Notes under the pieces: model-generated
Told to the model about the DNA's origin: nothing
The model's database searches: none
What the model saw: only the letters and a program-made list of their open reading frames with translations
Assembly (NCBI GenBank): GCA_023480885.1
Contig: JAMCWX010000039.1
Location: 1 to 49,135, forward strand
Direction of reading: 5' to 3'
DNA: 49,135 nt
Origin: Chloroflexota bacterium
GTDB taxonomy: Bacteria; Chloroflexota; UBA6077; FW602-bin22; JACPRP01
In this document: positions 26,298 to 35,114 of the stretch, in pieces
How the letters are laid out: the number at the start of each line of letters is the position of its first letter
Position numbering within the stretch: position 1 is the stretch's first letter
Translations under genes and position numbers: made by a program

Positions 26298-27596
26298 TTA
26301 GCGCCCTTCCCAGGATGGGAACGGGTAGGCGGGCTTGGCTGTCGCCACTTCGAACGGCCAGATCACCTGCTGCTGGCCGTGCTGGTACTGCAGTATCTTC
26401 TGCTTCTTGATCCCCTGGTGCTTGATGATCTTGGAGGGCGTGAAAGTGACCACGTCGCCGGTGGGCGACTTGTACTCCGTCTTCTCCAAAGCGGTTATTA
26501 GCGCTGGCTTGTCGATTGTACCGGCGCGCCTGATCGCCTCGGCAACGATGTACACGTTGGCGTAGCCCAGTGGGCTGAAGTAGGTGGCCGGTTCCTCGCC
26601 GTATTCCTTGACATAAGCATCCAGGAAACCCTTGCTGACGTCGCTCACTTCCTTTATGGCTGGCGCCCACATACCGTAGAGCCACACTGCCTCTGAGAGC
26701 GGCGACTTGCCGAAGGCCACTGGCCAGCCGGGGGGCGAGCCGAGGAAGATTGGCGGAGCGAAGCCGATCTCCTTGGCCTGCTGCACGAAGCCCATGGCGT
26801 CGGGTTCGTAGCCCACCCAGATAAAGACGTCGGGCTTAGCTTCCTTGGCCTGCCTTAACACCGCGCGGTAGTCTCCCCCGCCAACTGCAGCGCTCTTGAA
26901 GGATTGCCCCTGGATCTTGGCCCATTGGTTGTACAGGTCCTGGCTGGCCTTGAAAGTGCCGGCGCCGAAGGCGCCCTCCTCATAGGCCCAGAACTGATTC
27001 TCGACCTTGATCTGAGGATAACGCTTGGTGATGGCCGTCCATCCTTCCTCGTAGCTCGCTCCCTGATTGTAGTCCCAGGGATGGATGTGGAAGAACCAGT
27101 CGGCGTCAGCGCCGATGGCCTCCTCGCACTTGGACGAAGCGGCCCCTGTCCAGACGGTGACTTTGGCGTACTTCTTGAGGGTCGGCGCTTGGCCGAGCAG
27201 CACGCCGGAGGCCATACCGCCGATGAACACGTCCACTTTGTCCACCGTGGCCAGCTTGTCTAGCGCTGCTGCGCCCTTGTCGGGCTTCATCTCGTCGTCG
27301 ACCACAATCAGCTCCAGAGGGCGCCCCAGGACGCCACCCTTGGCGTTGATCTCCTTGACGGCCAGCTTCATGGCTTTGGCCGACTGCGCCCCGGTGATGT
27401 CACCCAGCGGGATCACCGCTCCCAGCTTGATGGGCTTCTTGACCGCCGCAGCCGGCTGGGCGGCAGCGGCTGGCGTCGTCCCTACCGTTGGCGTCGCCGG
27501 CGGGGTGCCTGGCGCTGCCGCCGGAGCGCAGGCGCTTATCAGCGCCGCAAGTAGTATACACCCTACACAGACCGCTCGCATCCTCTTCCCTGTCAC
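26298..27596 (-). CDS. ABC transporter substrate-binding lipoprotein (LivK/HAAT type)
   Basis: A 432-residue periplasmic-binding-protein-like lipoprotein. GTG at 27596 follows AAAGGAGG by 7 nt. The lipobox LISAC at about residue 22-26 predicts cleavage before Cys26 and lipid anchoring, followed by a Pro/Ala/Thr linker. The type-I binding fold starts IKLGAVIPLGDITGAQS. It is the first transport gene of the operon and dictates the solute taken up. Such proteins bind branched-chain amino acids, amides, short acids or aromatic acids. The neighbouring acyl-CoA ligase and MaoC protein favour a carboxylic acid. Confidence 0.88.
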   Translation of the reverse strand: MTGKRMRAVCVGCILLAALISACAPAAAPGTPPATPTVGTTPAAAAQPAAAVKKPIKLGAVIPLGDITGAQSAKAMKLAVKEINAKGGVLGRPLELIVVDDEMKPDKGAAALDKLATVDKVDVFIGGMASGVLLGQAPTLKKYAKVTVWTGAASSKCEEAIGADADWFFHIHPWDYNQGASYEEGWTAITKRYPQIKVENQFWAYEEGAFGAGTFKASQDLYNQWAKIQGQSFKSAAVGGGDYRAVLRQAKEAKPDVFIWVGYEPDAMGFVQQAKEIGFAPPIFLGSPPGWPVAFGKSPLSEAVWLYGMWAPAIKEVSDVSKGFLDAYVKEYGEEPATYFSPLGYANVYIVAEAIRRAGTIDKPALITALEKTEYKSPTGDVVTFTPSKIIKHQGIKKQKILQYQHGQQQVIWPFEVATAKPAYPFPSWEGR

Positions 27597-27683
27597 GTTG
27601 TAGCCTCCTTTCAAGTTTGAGTCTCTTGGTCCGTTTCACGAGCCGCGGAATCGGCCGGGCAGCTATCTTGGCTGCTGGGTTCC

Positions 27684-28568
27684 TCATGTGTCGCGCTGAG
27701 CCAAACCACGATAAAGGACCAGGGCTTCGCCGTCGGCGACCACCTCGCCGGTTGAGCTGGTGCACGTGGTGATTAGATTGACCAATTGCCGATCGGGCCG
27801 AAGTCGGCTGACTTCGACCGTGGCGGTGATCTCGTCGCCCACGTGAGCCAACGTGGGGAAGGCCAGCGTCTGCTTCAGCCAACTGGTGCCCGGCCCCGGC
27901 AATCGCATCCCCAGCAACTGGGAGATCATCCCGCCGAGCAGATCGCCGGGGACCAGGGCTCTCGCCCCGGCCGTTCTGTCGACGCGTTCCTGATCGGGAA
28001 GGGAGGGACGCGCTTCGCCGACCAGCTCGGCGCGGGTCTGCAGGTCCTGCTCAGTGAAGACTCTCCGACTGGTGGCTTTCTGGCCAGGCTCGAGGCCCAT
28101 AGCCCGCGCCACGGCACGAGAGCTCTCGGACCGACCACCGACCGGCTGGCATTTGCCACCGTCAAAGCTGATGCCGGGCAAGAGGACGGTCGTCTGGCCC
28201 TGGCAGACGACCGTTCCATCCGGCCGGGCCACCACGGCGGACAGCGTCGCACGCTGCTCGTCTCTCTCAGTAACCCAGGCCATGATGGTCAGCTCATCGC
28301 CAGCGAACGCCGGGTTGAAGAACGTCAGCACTTGATCCAGTTGGATGGTGCCCGGGCCGGGCATCCGGGTCTCCAGGACGGCGGCTATCAGGCGGTAGAG
28401 GAGCATGCCGTGGGATACCGTTTTTCCGAACGGCGTTCGGGCGGCGAACTCCTGGTCGACGTGGATTGGGTTGTGATCGCCCGTGAGCTCGGCGAATCGG
28501 TCAAAGTGCTCCTGGGTCAGAGTCCGCCTGAGTAGTCCGCCCTGTCCTAACCTTGGACGAGTGCCCAT
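27684..28568 (-). CDS. Double-hotdog MaoC-like dehydratase/hydratase
   Basis: A 294-residue protein made of two hotdog domains. The first (about 1-130) holds the hydratase-2 active-site motif FAELTGDHNPIHVD, with Asp and His, and the FGKTVSHGML continuation. The second (about 165-290) is a degenerate copy with no HNPIH motif. It would hydrate an enoyl-CoA (R-specific) or act on a related thioester. ATG at 28568 follows AAAGGAGGGAG. It lies between the FabH-like gene and the transporter genes and would fit a beta-oxidation-like step. Confidence 0.83.
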   Translation of the reverse strand: MGTRPRLGQGGLLRRTLTQEHFDRFAELTGDHNPIHVDQEFAARTPFGKTVSHGMLLYRLIAAVLETRMPGPGTIQLDQVLTFFNPAFAGDELTIMAWVTERDEQRATLSAVVARPDGTVVCQGQTTVLLPGISFDGGKCQPVGGRSESSRAVARAMGLEPGQKATSRRVFTEQDLQTRAELVGEARPSLPDQERVDRTAGARALVPGDLLGGMISQLLGMRLPGPGTSWLKQTLAFPTLAHVGDEITATVEVSRLRPDRQLVNLITTCTSSTGEVVADGEALVLYRGLAQRDT

Positions 28569-28623
28569 TGCTCCCTCCTTTAGCCAGGTCCGTACCTTAA
28601 CGGCACGGGGTGGTGGCAGCCGA

Positions 28624-29655
28624 TCAAGCCCACCGGAACAGCGCCGAGGCTACCACGAAGCCGGCCCCCGAGGTGCAGAAGGCCAGCAGGTCGCCGCTCT
28701 TGATCTTCCCCTGCTCGATGGCATCGTAAAGAGCCATCAGGGCCGAGGCCGAGCCGGTATAGCCGAAGCGATCGGCCACCCAGTGCGTCTTCTCGGGGGG
28801 AAGACCCAATACCTTCAGCGTTTCCTGAGCCGCATCGAGTTCCACCTGATTCACCAGAACCATACTCAACTGGTCGATAGTATGTCCAGCCTTTTCGATA
28901 GCATCGCGAATCAGTCGGGGCCAGAGGGAAGCGTTGAAATCCGAGGGAACGCGATGCTGGTTATCGTGGAACCGCAGGTAGTGGCGTTTCTCCTGGACCA
29001 TAGCCAGGTCGACGGGCTCGGCGGTGCCAAGATAAATGCCATAGGTATCCCAGTATTCGCCCCGGCCGATGATCCGAGAGCTGAGGTAGCCGGGTTCGGT
29101 GGCGCTGGAGAGGATGACGGCGCCGGCGCCATCTCCGAAGAGCGTGGCCAGGACCTTCGAAGAGGACTCCGAGTAATGACACCAGTCCAGCCACTTGGTC
29201 ATGCCGTAGGCGCCGATCACCAGCACGTGGTTCATCGCCGGGTCGAGCATGATGAAGTGGGAGGCCAGAGCCAGGGCGATGGTCTCGTCGGCGCAAGCGG
29301 CGTTGACGTCGAAGCAGCCAGCCCGCACGGCGCCCAGCTTGTGCTGAACGACGGCCGAGGTGGGGGGTGAAACGTAATCGGGCGTGTCGGTGGCCAGAAT
29401 GATCAGGTCGAGTTGATCGGGTTGGAGATGGGCGCGGTCCAGGGCCTGGCGAGCGGCTCTGGTGGCCATGTCGGAGGTCGATTCATCGGGCGCCGCCTGA
29501 TACCTGACCGTTATTCCCTTGGGGCCGAGATACCCATCGACGTCATAGTCCATTATCTCGGCTAGCTCGGCATTGGTGATCCTCTTTTCAGGGAGGTACA
29601 TCCCCACGCCACTGATTCTGGCAAACCTACTGACCGACGACGTCATAGAGCCCAC
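28624..29655 (-). CDS. 3-oxoacyl-ACP synthase III (FabH)-like protein with altered catalytic triad
   Basis: A 343-residue thiolase-fold protein. GTG at 29655 is preferred because GGGAGG lies 6 nt upstream. An ATG three codons on (29646) is the alternative. The nucleophile Cys121 is present in VNAACAD, as in KASIII. At the place of the usual catalytic His (HQAN motif) the sequence reads VNQVE, with Asn269. At the place of the usual Asn (GNT motif) it reads GYTG, with Tyr299. Normal Claisen condensation is therefore doubtful, and acyl transfer or an HMG-CoA-synthase-like reaction is possible. It is the first gene of the catabolic operon, which argues against a role in housekeeping fatty acid synthesis. 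Confidence 0.78.
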   Translation of the reverse strand: MGSMTSSVSRFARISGVGMYLPEKRITNAELAEIMDYDVDGYLGPKGITVRYQAAPDESTSDMATRAARQALDRAHLQPDQLDLIILATDTPDYVSPPTSAVVQHKLGAVRAGCFDVNAACADETIALALASHFIMLDPAMNHVLVIGAYGMTKWLDWCHYSESSSKVLATLFGDGAGAVILSSATEPGYLSSRIIGRGEYWDTYGIYLGTAEPVDLAMVQEKRHYLRFHDNQHRVPSDFNASLWPRLIRDAIEKAGHTIDQLSMVLVNQVELDAAQETLKVLGLPPEKTHWVADRFGYTGSASALMALYDAIEQGKIKSGDLLAFCTSGAGFVVASALFRWA

Positions 29656-29825
29656 GCCTAACCTCCCTCGGTTTCTGTAGTTGGCACCGGGACAGCTCCA
29701 CCTTACCCCTGATGGGCCGCCAGCGGACAACACCAGCTTGAGCATCGAACACGGGATTCGCGTGGCTAACGCCACGGGATAGGCATTAGAACAAGTTCGC
29801 AGAAAAAGGTCGCGAGGTCTGAATA

Positions 29826-29846
29826 TGACACCTGAATCGGTTGTCA
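29826..29846. promoter_or_regulatory. Candidate TetR operator
   Basis: A 21-bp imperfect palindrome with outer arms TGACA and TGTCA and mostly matching inner bases lies immediately downstream of the -10 box of the catabolic operon. It would cover the transcription start. Binding by the TetR protein encoded at the far end of the same operon is inferred from position and symmetry. Confidence 0.45.
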
Positions 29847-29874
29847 GTATACCAGATGTGTAGGGCTTTGTCAA
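29846..29874 (-). promoter_or_regulatory. Consensus promoter of the catabolic operon
   Basis: On the minus strand TTGACA (29869-29874) and TATACT (29846-29851) are exactly 17 bp apart, nearly ideal for sigma70. The start would be near 29838, leaving a leader of about 180 nt to the FabH-like gene. I see no further signal in that leader (29656-29825). Confidence 0.75.
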
Positions 29875-31789
29875 TGCTCTATACTCGTCTGTCAGTTAAA
29901 ATTGTCCTGCATCGGCTTAGTGAGACAAAGGCGTGGGAGGCGCTGGAAGCCGAGTTGTGGGGCAAGACGGTCGCGGCATATGATATTGGTGTGACAAGCG
30001 CCGCGTCGATACGGTTGACGTATCGTGTTGCCAAGCGTGGGAGTAAGGGAAAGGCTCACTTTAGTTTCTTGGGAGCATCGTGTAGGATTTGCTTGCGACA
30101 ACCAAATCCTCGGAGCCCCTTCGAGCTAGAGAGTGAGCCTACTGAAATTCTATCCAAGGCCGAAACTTTTGTAAACTTGCTGATCGCCATTGTTGCCCGC
30201 TGGGGACAGCGACAAGGTCCTTGCCCACGCTGTAAATCCGATTTTGTTAAGCGCCACGGGACCCGTGCGCGTAAGATTCGTGGCCATCGTGGCCGACAGG
30301 TCATCCAAGTCCAGCGTTGGCGCTGCTGTGTCTGCCGCAAGACCTGGTCCGAGCCCATCCCGGGTGTCGCGCCCTTTATGCGCTACAGCCGTGCAGTTAT
30401 CCGCAAGACGTTGGATATGTATGTCTTTGGCGTGGGTTCTCTTAGAATTGTGGCACAAATGCTACGTTCCGAGATCAACGGCACAGAAAGGGCGCGACAC
30501 TGGGACCCCGAGGGGTTGGAGTGGCCAGAGTTACCAGAACACAGGAAGATACGCCTAAGCCACACGAGCGTGTGGCGCTGGTTGCAGGAGGCGGGACGTA
30601 GAGCGAATAAGGACGCCTTAGATAAATACCTAAACGGCAGAGGGGTCGTTCTAGATCCTTTTTCCGGTGTGGGCACCACTATCGTTGAGGCAATCCTTAG
30701 CGGTCATAGCGCAGTAGGTTTTGAGATTAGTCCTTATGCTGCGTTAGCCTGCCAGACAAAAGTGAACGCACATAGCGTCGATGTAGGAGCGTTCGACGAG
30801 GAAGCAAAGCGCTTTCGGGAATTCTAAATGGCTATGTTCCGTGCAGTTCGCCACCCATAGGCTTCAAAACGAGAGCGCCATTCTACAGCACCAAGGTCTT
30901 GCGCAAAGTTCTTATTACCCAGGACTTTATTGACACCATCGATGATTTCAGCTTGCGCGACCTGTTCAGGCTGGCTTTTGCCGCGACGATGGTGAGTTAT
31001 TCAAATTACTCCTATGAGCCTAGTTTAGGAAGACGTGTAGCTGCTGGAAGAGACGAGATCGAGGACTTCCCGGTATTCCAAACCATCCTAAACAAATTAG
31101 GCGAAATGGCCAAAGATATCACCTGGCTAAAAGCGTCCCTTCCCCAGGACCGGCAAACCGCGCAGATTATAAACGATTCTTTTCTTCGCTGCAAGGATTA
31201 TTTGGCTCCTGGATCGGTGGATTTGATTGTAACCTCACCGCCATACCTGAACAACTATCACTACAATCGGAACACCCGGCCCCATCTGTATTGGCTGGGA
31301 TTTGCAGATCAGCCAGGAGACTTGCAACGCCTAGAACACATGAATTTTGGCAAGTACTGGCAGACCGTCCGCGAAAAGCCGTGCATCGACCTTGGGTTCT
31401 CTTTACCTGATAGCGATATTGCTCAGCGCCTTCAAGCACTTAGGCAACTAAATCCCGGAAAAGGAATTTATGGAGGAAACGGATGGGCTAATTACGCTGC
31501 CTCGTACTTTAACGACTGCTACAGGTTTGCCGAGGGGATAGACTATGTTCTTAAGACAGGAGGAACAGCCCTAGTTGTGATCGGCAACAGTATCCTTCAT
31601 GGAATAGATATCCCTACGGATCGCTATTTCGGTCAGATCGCTGAAGCCTTAGGGTTGGAGCTGGTGGAAATTCACATACCTCGTGCAACACGGGTAGGGA
31701 ATAGCATCATACAGTCAGAGGTTCGAGTAGCGAAAGCTAAGAGATCGCACCAACTATATGAGGCAGTGGTGGAACTAAGGAAAAGGTAG
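29874..31789 (+). pseudogene. Chimeric transposase zinc-ribbon / DNA methyltransferase, frameshifted
   Basis: The first open segment (about 29874-30827) begins with a transposase-type N-terminus. It includes a zinc ribbon (CPRCKSDFVKRHG ... CCVCRKTWSEP) and a helix-turn-helix region, but no DDE catalytic domain follows. After about 30640 the same frame becomes an amino-methyltransferase, with motif I LDPFSGVGTTIVEA and then GFEISPYAALAC. The frame stops at 30825. One base back, the reading continues without stops through 30828-31789 (NGYVPCSSPPIGFK..., then motif IV TSPPYLNNYHYNRN). One lost C near 30822-30824 explains the break. The methyltransferase also lacks its own N-terminus. Codon use and base composition are more AT-rich than in the neighbours, which suggests transfer. 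No intact restriction partner is visible. A start at 30899 (TTG) could make the C-terminal part alone. Confidence 0.72.
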
Positions 31790-32016
31790 TTCTGCCAGAG
31801 CCTGGTTTACTTGCACGATAACATTTTCCCTACTCAGGGGTGCCCCGGTTAGACGGTTAGCCCATGCTCTTCCTGGATGCAAGACATCCCACTCCGATTT
31901 TGCTTGATTGTAACGCGAGCAGTGCGCCAGCCAAGATATGGAGGTCGGCGTCAAAGTCCACTATCCTTATCCTTATGCGGAATGGAATATCCGTGAGGTG
32001 CTGAGGATCCCTTCCC
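31790..32016. other. Gene-free tail of the foreign segment
   Basis: These 227 bp separate the methyltransferase remnant from the convergent DUF2344 gene. A short open stretch from 31938 (starting MEVGVKVHYPYPYAEW) may be the beginning of a truncated gene, for example a lost restriction partner, but it resembles nothing I recognise. No tRNA or terminator is visible. Confidence 0.3.
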
Positions 32017-32664
32017 CTACCCCCTCTCCTCCAACACCAGCCCCGTCCGCCGAATACGTTTCACGTACTCCTCCAGCCCGAGCGCCGCGAGCACCTCGTC
32101 AGGCCGGCCGGCGCCTCCGACGTCCGCCCTCAGCCGCATGGCCAGCTTCTGGCCTCCGTTCCACTCAGCGATCCAGATGTCGTCGATCAACGGTCGCAGG
32201 TCGTACCTTCGCACCTCACGGTCGCGCTGACGCTCGCGCTCGATGCTCGACGCCGCCAGCAGCGCTTTCACGCGGCTCTCCACCGCTTCACGGCTCAGCG
32301 GCGTCGCCAGGTCCACCTCGTAATCGGAGAAGCGCAACTCGGATTGCAGCGAAGGCGCCTCCGCGCTCACCTCTCGCACGTCGACCACGCGCAGGCCACG
32401 CGGCAGTTGCGGCTCCATCATTTCACGGATGCGTGCCGGCGTCTCTTCCCCTTCCACGAAGACGTCCATCAGCTCCGCCTCGCCAGAAACGCCAATGGGG
32501 AGTGGCGCAGCAACTGAGACCTTGGGATGCGGGTTGAAGCCCTTGGAGTAAGCCAGCGGCACCCCTGCCCGGCGCAGGAGCCGCTCCCACGCGCGCATCA
32601 GGTCCAGGTGCGAGATGTATTTCAGCTCTTCGCCTTTGGAGAAGGTTATCCTAAGCCTTTTCAC
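32017..32664 (-). CDS. TIGR03936/DUF2344 radical-SAM-associated protein
   Basis: A 215-residue protein beginning RITFSKGEELKYISHLDLMR and continuing with YSKGFNPHPK, the hallmark of the DUF2344 family. Members are adjacent or fused to the TIGR03960 radical SAM protein, often near rRNA maturation and ribosomal protein genes, and their reaction is not established. GTG at 32664 is the start, and no clear Shine-Dalgarno precedes it. Its expected partner is at 35509-37296, separated from it here by a protease gene. Confidence 0.87.
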   Translation of the reverse strand: MKRLRITFSKGEELKYISHLDLMRAWERLLRRAGVPLAYSKGFNPHPKVSVAAPLPIGVSGEAELMDVFVEGEETPARIREMMEPQLPRGLRVVDVREVSAEAPSLQSELRFSDYEVDLATPLSREAVESRVKALLAASSIERERQRDREVRRYDLRPLIDDIWIAEWNGGQKLAMRLRADVGGAGRPDEVLAALGLEEYVKRIRRTGLVLEERG

Positions 32665-32788
32665 AGGAGGTATTGTACTCGGCCTGCGCCATCTGGTTCA
32701 AGTTGTGGAAGCGGTTACTGGGGCCTCTCAACGTCGTGAAGCACTACCGGCGTGCCGCCCAGGTCATTCCTCAAAAAGGGTATGACGT

Positions 32789-32851
32789 TCACCACGGAGG
32801 CACGGAGGGGAACCTTCTGATCTTCTCCGTGTCTCTGTGTCTCCGTGGTGC
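32789..32851. repeat. Dispersed inverted repeat (CACCACGGAGGCACGGAG type)
   Basis: The left arm at 32790-32807 and the right arm around 32833-32850 are near-perfect reverse complements, and the right half also carries an internal CTCTGTGT variant. This type of intergenic element is common in diverse bacteria. A related sequence appears to form the 3' end of the gene at 44720-45553. The rest of 32665-32921 holds no gene I can support. Confidence 0.65.
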
Positions 32852-32921
32852 ATTCCGTACCCCTATTCTGAATCAACCGAATGCGTTATGGATACCGCTT
32901 TCGGGGGGATGACGATACGCT

Positions 32922-35114
32922 CTACTCGCACCCCGCCCCGCTGGCCGATGGAACGTCTTTTTGGGGGAAGATAGTCCTGGCATCCGCTCCGTGGGACCAG
33001 ACGTTGGGGAAATCGAGCTGCACGCGGAAGTAGTACTTGTTCAACGGGTTCTGGGCGGCGCTCACGTCGACGTCGTTGAATTGCCATTGTGGATACGTGA
33101 CCCCCCCACGCGTGGTCGTCACGCGCTGTCCCTGGCCGAGGACCTCCGCTGGCTGGTTGTTCAGAGAACGCAGGAGGCGTACTGCTCCCGGATAATCTAG
33201 CGGCACAGATCGCAGGGTGCCGTGATCGAAGACGTCGACGGCGATATTTACCAGGGTTGCCTGCAGGACGGGCTGGGGATTCCCCGCCGCGTCGTGCGGG
33301 AAAACTATCTCGATCTTGCCATCAAGCGGACCAGTTGGTTGTTGTGTGTCCACCGAGGTCGGCACGTCTTGCGTCGGGAAGATCGTGCGTGCGTCCTGGC
33401 CGTGGCTCCAAACGATGGAACGAAATCCTTGCAAGCCAGGCGACCTGAGGAAGAAATAGTACTTATTCAAAGGGTCGTGCGCTGCGCTCACGTCGACGTC
33501 GTTGAATTCCCATGACGGAAAGGCTATGCCGTCGACCACCGCTACTCCTGCCGCGGCTTGCGCAACCATCTCCGCCGGCTGGGTATTGAACGACCTCCAC
33601 AATTGTAGAGTTGGCGCCTCACTGCACGGCACAGGCTGGAGGGTCCCTGCCTGAAACATCGTGGCCTGGATGTTGACTAATGGAGCCTCGGTGACTGGTC
33701 GGAGATTGCCAGCCTGATCGTGCGGGAACACTACCTCGATCTTGGCGTCGACGCCGCCGGAGGGTGGCGGAGGCGGTGGTGGAGTTCCCGCCTGCAAAGC
33801 GCGCAGGACGTTGATTCGCCCGAAGCCAAAGAAGTCGTTGCGACCAGACGCGTCGTAGGGCTGGCCCCCAACTTTGTCGGCGCTCTGCTGAATCAGCGCC
33901 TTCACGGTCTGGTAGCTGCGCGAGGGATTCTGTGATAGGAGCAAGCCAGCCAGACCGGCGACGTAAGGGGCGGAGAACGAAGTCCCGCTCAGCGTTGACA
34001 CGCCGTTGTCGCTGAGCGCGAGAGGAAAGTCGCTGATGATGTCCACGCCGGGAGCGGCCACGGTGACGAAATTGCCGAAGTTAGAAAAGTACGCACGCTG
34101 GTCGTTCCCGTCGCTCGCCGCCACGGCGATAACGTTGTCCAATTGGGGCGCGTAAGCCGCTGGCCAGCGCATCGCATTCACCACACCGTCGCATCCAGCG
34201 CTAGATCCATCGCCACAATTGCCGGCTGCGATCGTCATCAGCGCTCCCTGAGTGCGCGCAAAATCGATGGCGCGGAAGAGGGTGTCGGAAGGCTCCGAGG
34301 CGCCGAAGCTGAGGTTGATGACTTTGGCGCCGCCTTTCGCTGGGTCCGCAGCGTAGGTTATGCCGTTGGCTATATCGAAAACCGTCGTCGTGCCCGTTTC
34401 GGCGACCTTGACTACCACTACAGGGCTGTTGAAGGCCAACCCGGCGATGCCAAAGCCGTTATTGGCGGTGCCCAGGGCGACCCCGGCCGTGGCTGTACCG
34501 TGGCCAACGTCGTCCACCAGCGGACCAGGCCCCTCGACGAAAGTGGCGGATCTGAGCACCTTTCCAGAAATGTCAGGATGGGTGCCATCTGCACCCGTGT
34601 CAGCTATGGCGATGGGCACGCCCGCCGGTGCACCGAAGCTGCCGGGGAACACGTCCCAGCCCGCGGGCGCGTTGATCACCGCCAGCGCATACTGCTGTGG
34701 GAAAAACGGGTCGTTGGCGGAAAGCCCGAGTATGTTGCTTGCAGCGCGCTGGAAGCGCACTGGGGCAGAAATAGCGTGGGCGATGAGGTTAGGCTCGACG
34801 TAGGCGACGGCGCTTTCCGCCGACATCCCCAGGCTGACCTCCGCCGCGTCGCATCCGGGCAGCACCTCCACCAGGCTCACGGCGAGGCTGGCAATATGGT
34901 CTCTCACGGCGACGCAGTTCCGCGACGTGGCAGCCTGATAAGCCGCCACCGAAATTCCAGGCTTGAAGCCCACCAGAAGCTGGCCGGCTCTGACCTTCTG
35001 CTCCTGCTGCGCGGCGGCATTGGCCTCGGAGAACAAATCGCCTGGTGAATTCGTCAACCAGGGAATCGTGAAGAGGGAAAGAATAAGTGCCACGATGGCA
35101 AAGTTGCGCACCAC
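32922..35114 (-). CDS. Secreted subtilisin-like (S8) serine protease with duplicated C-terminal domain
   Basis: A 730-residue protein from GTG 35114, with GAGGAG about 10 nt upstream. GTG 35111 is equally possible, and a further upstream ATG at 35168 would precede the ribosome site. A signal peptide covers about residues 1-32, followed by a propeptide region. The S8 catalytic residues are Asp172 (IADTGADG), His205 (GHGTATAG), the oxyanion Asn299 (AAGN) and Ser379 (GTSFSAP). After a Pro-rich linker come two tandem copies (about 455-595 and 600-730) of a module containing IEVVFPHDQAGN, ATLVNI, NDVDVSAA and WSHGADARTIFP. The module looks like an adhesion or binding domain. The protein is predicted extracellular and is unrelated in function to the radical SAM genes around it. 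Confidence 0.9.
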   Translation of the reverse strand: MVRNFAIVALILSLFTIPWLTNSPGDLFSEANAAAQQEQKVRAGQLLVGFKPGISVAAYQAATSRNCVAVRDHIASLAVSLVEVLPGCDAAEVSLGMSAESAVAYVEPNLIAHAISAPVRFQRAASNILGLSANDPFFPQQYALAVINAPAGWDVFPGSFGAPAGVPIAIADTGADGTHPDISGKVLRSATFVEGPGPLVDDVGHGTATAGVALGTANNGFGIAGLAFNSPVVVVKVAETGTTTVFDIANGITYAADPAKGGAKVINLSFGASEPSDTLFRAIDFARTQGALMTIAAGNCGDGSSAGCDGVVNAMRWPAAYAPQLDNVIAVAASDGNDQRAYFSNFGNFVTVAAPGVDIISDFPLALSDNGVSTLSGTSFSAPYVAGLAGLLLSQNPSRSYQTVKALIQQSADKVGGQPYDASGRNDFFGFGRINVLRALQAGTPPPPPPPSGGVDAKIEVVFPHDQAGNLRPVTEAPLVNIQATMFQAGTLQPVPCSEAPTLQLWRSFNTQPAEMVAQAAAGVAVVDGIAFPSWEFNDVDVSAAHDPLNKYYFFLRSPGLQGFRSIVWSHGQDARTIFPTQDVPTSVDTQQPTGPLDGKIEIVFPHDAAGNPQPVLQATLVNIAVDVFDHGTLRSVPLDYPGAVRLLRSLNNQPAEVLGQGQRVTTTRGGVTYPQWQFNDVDVSAAQNPLNKYYFRVQLDFPNVWSHGADARTIFPQKDVPSASGAGCE

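Noticed and set aside
25417..26685. Long minus-strand frame (422 codons) overlapping livH and the binding protein
   Set aside because: Out of frame with two well-supported genes, with Arg/Gly/Ala-rich low-complexity translation typical of a shadow.
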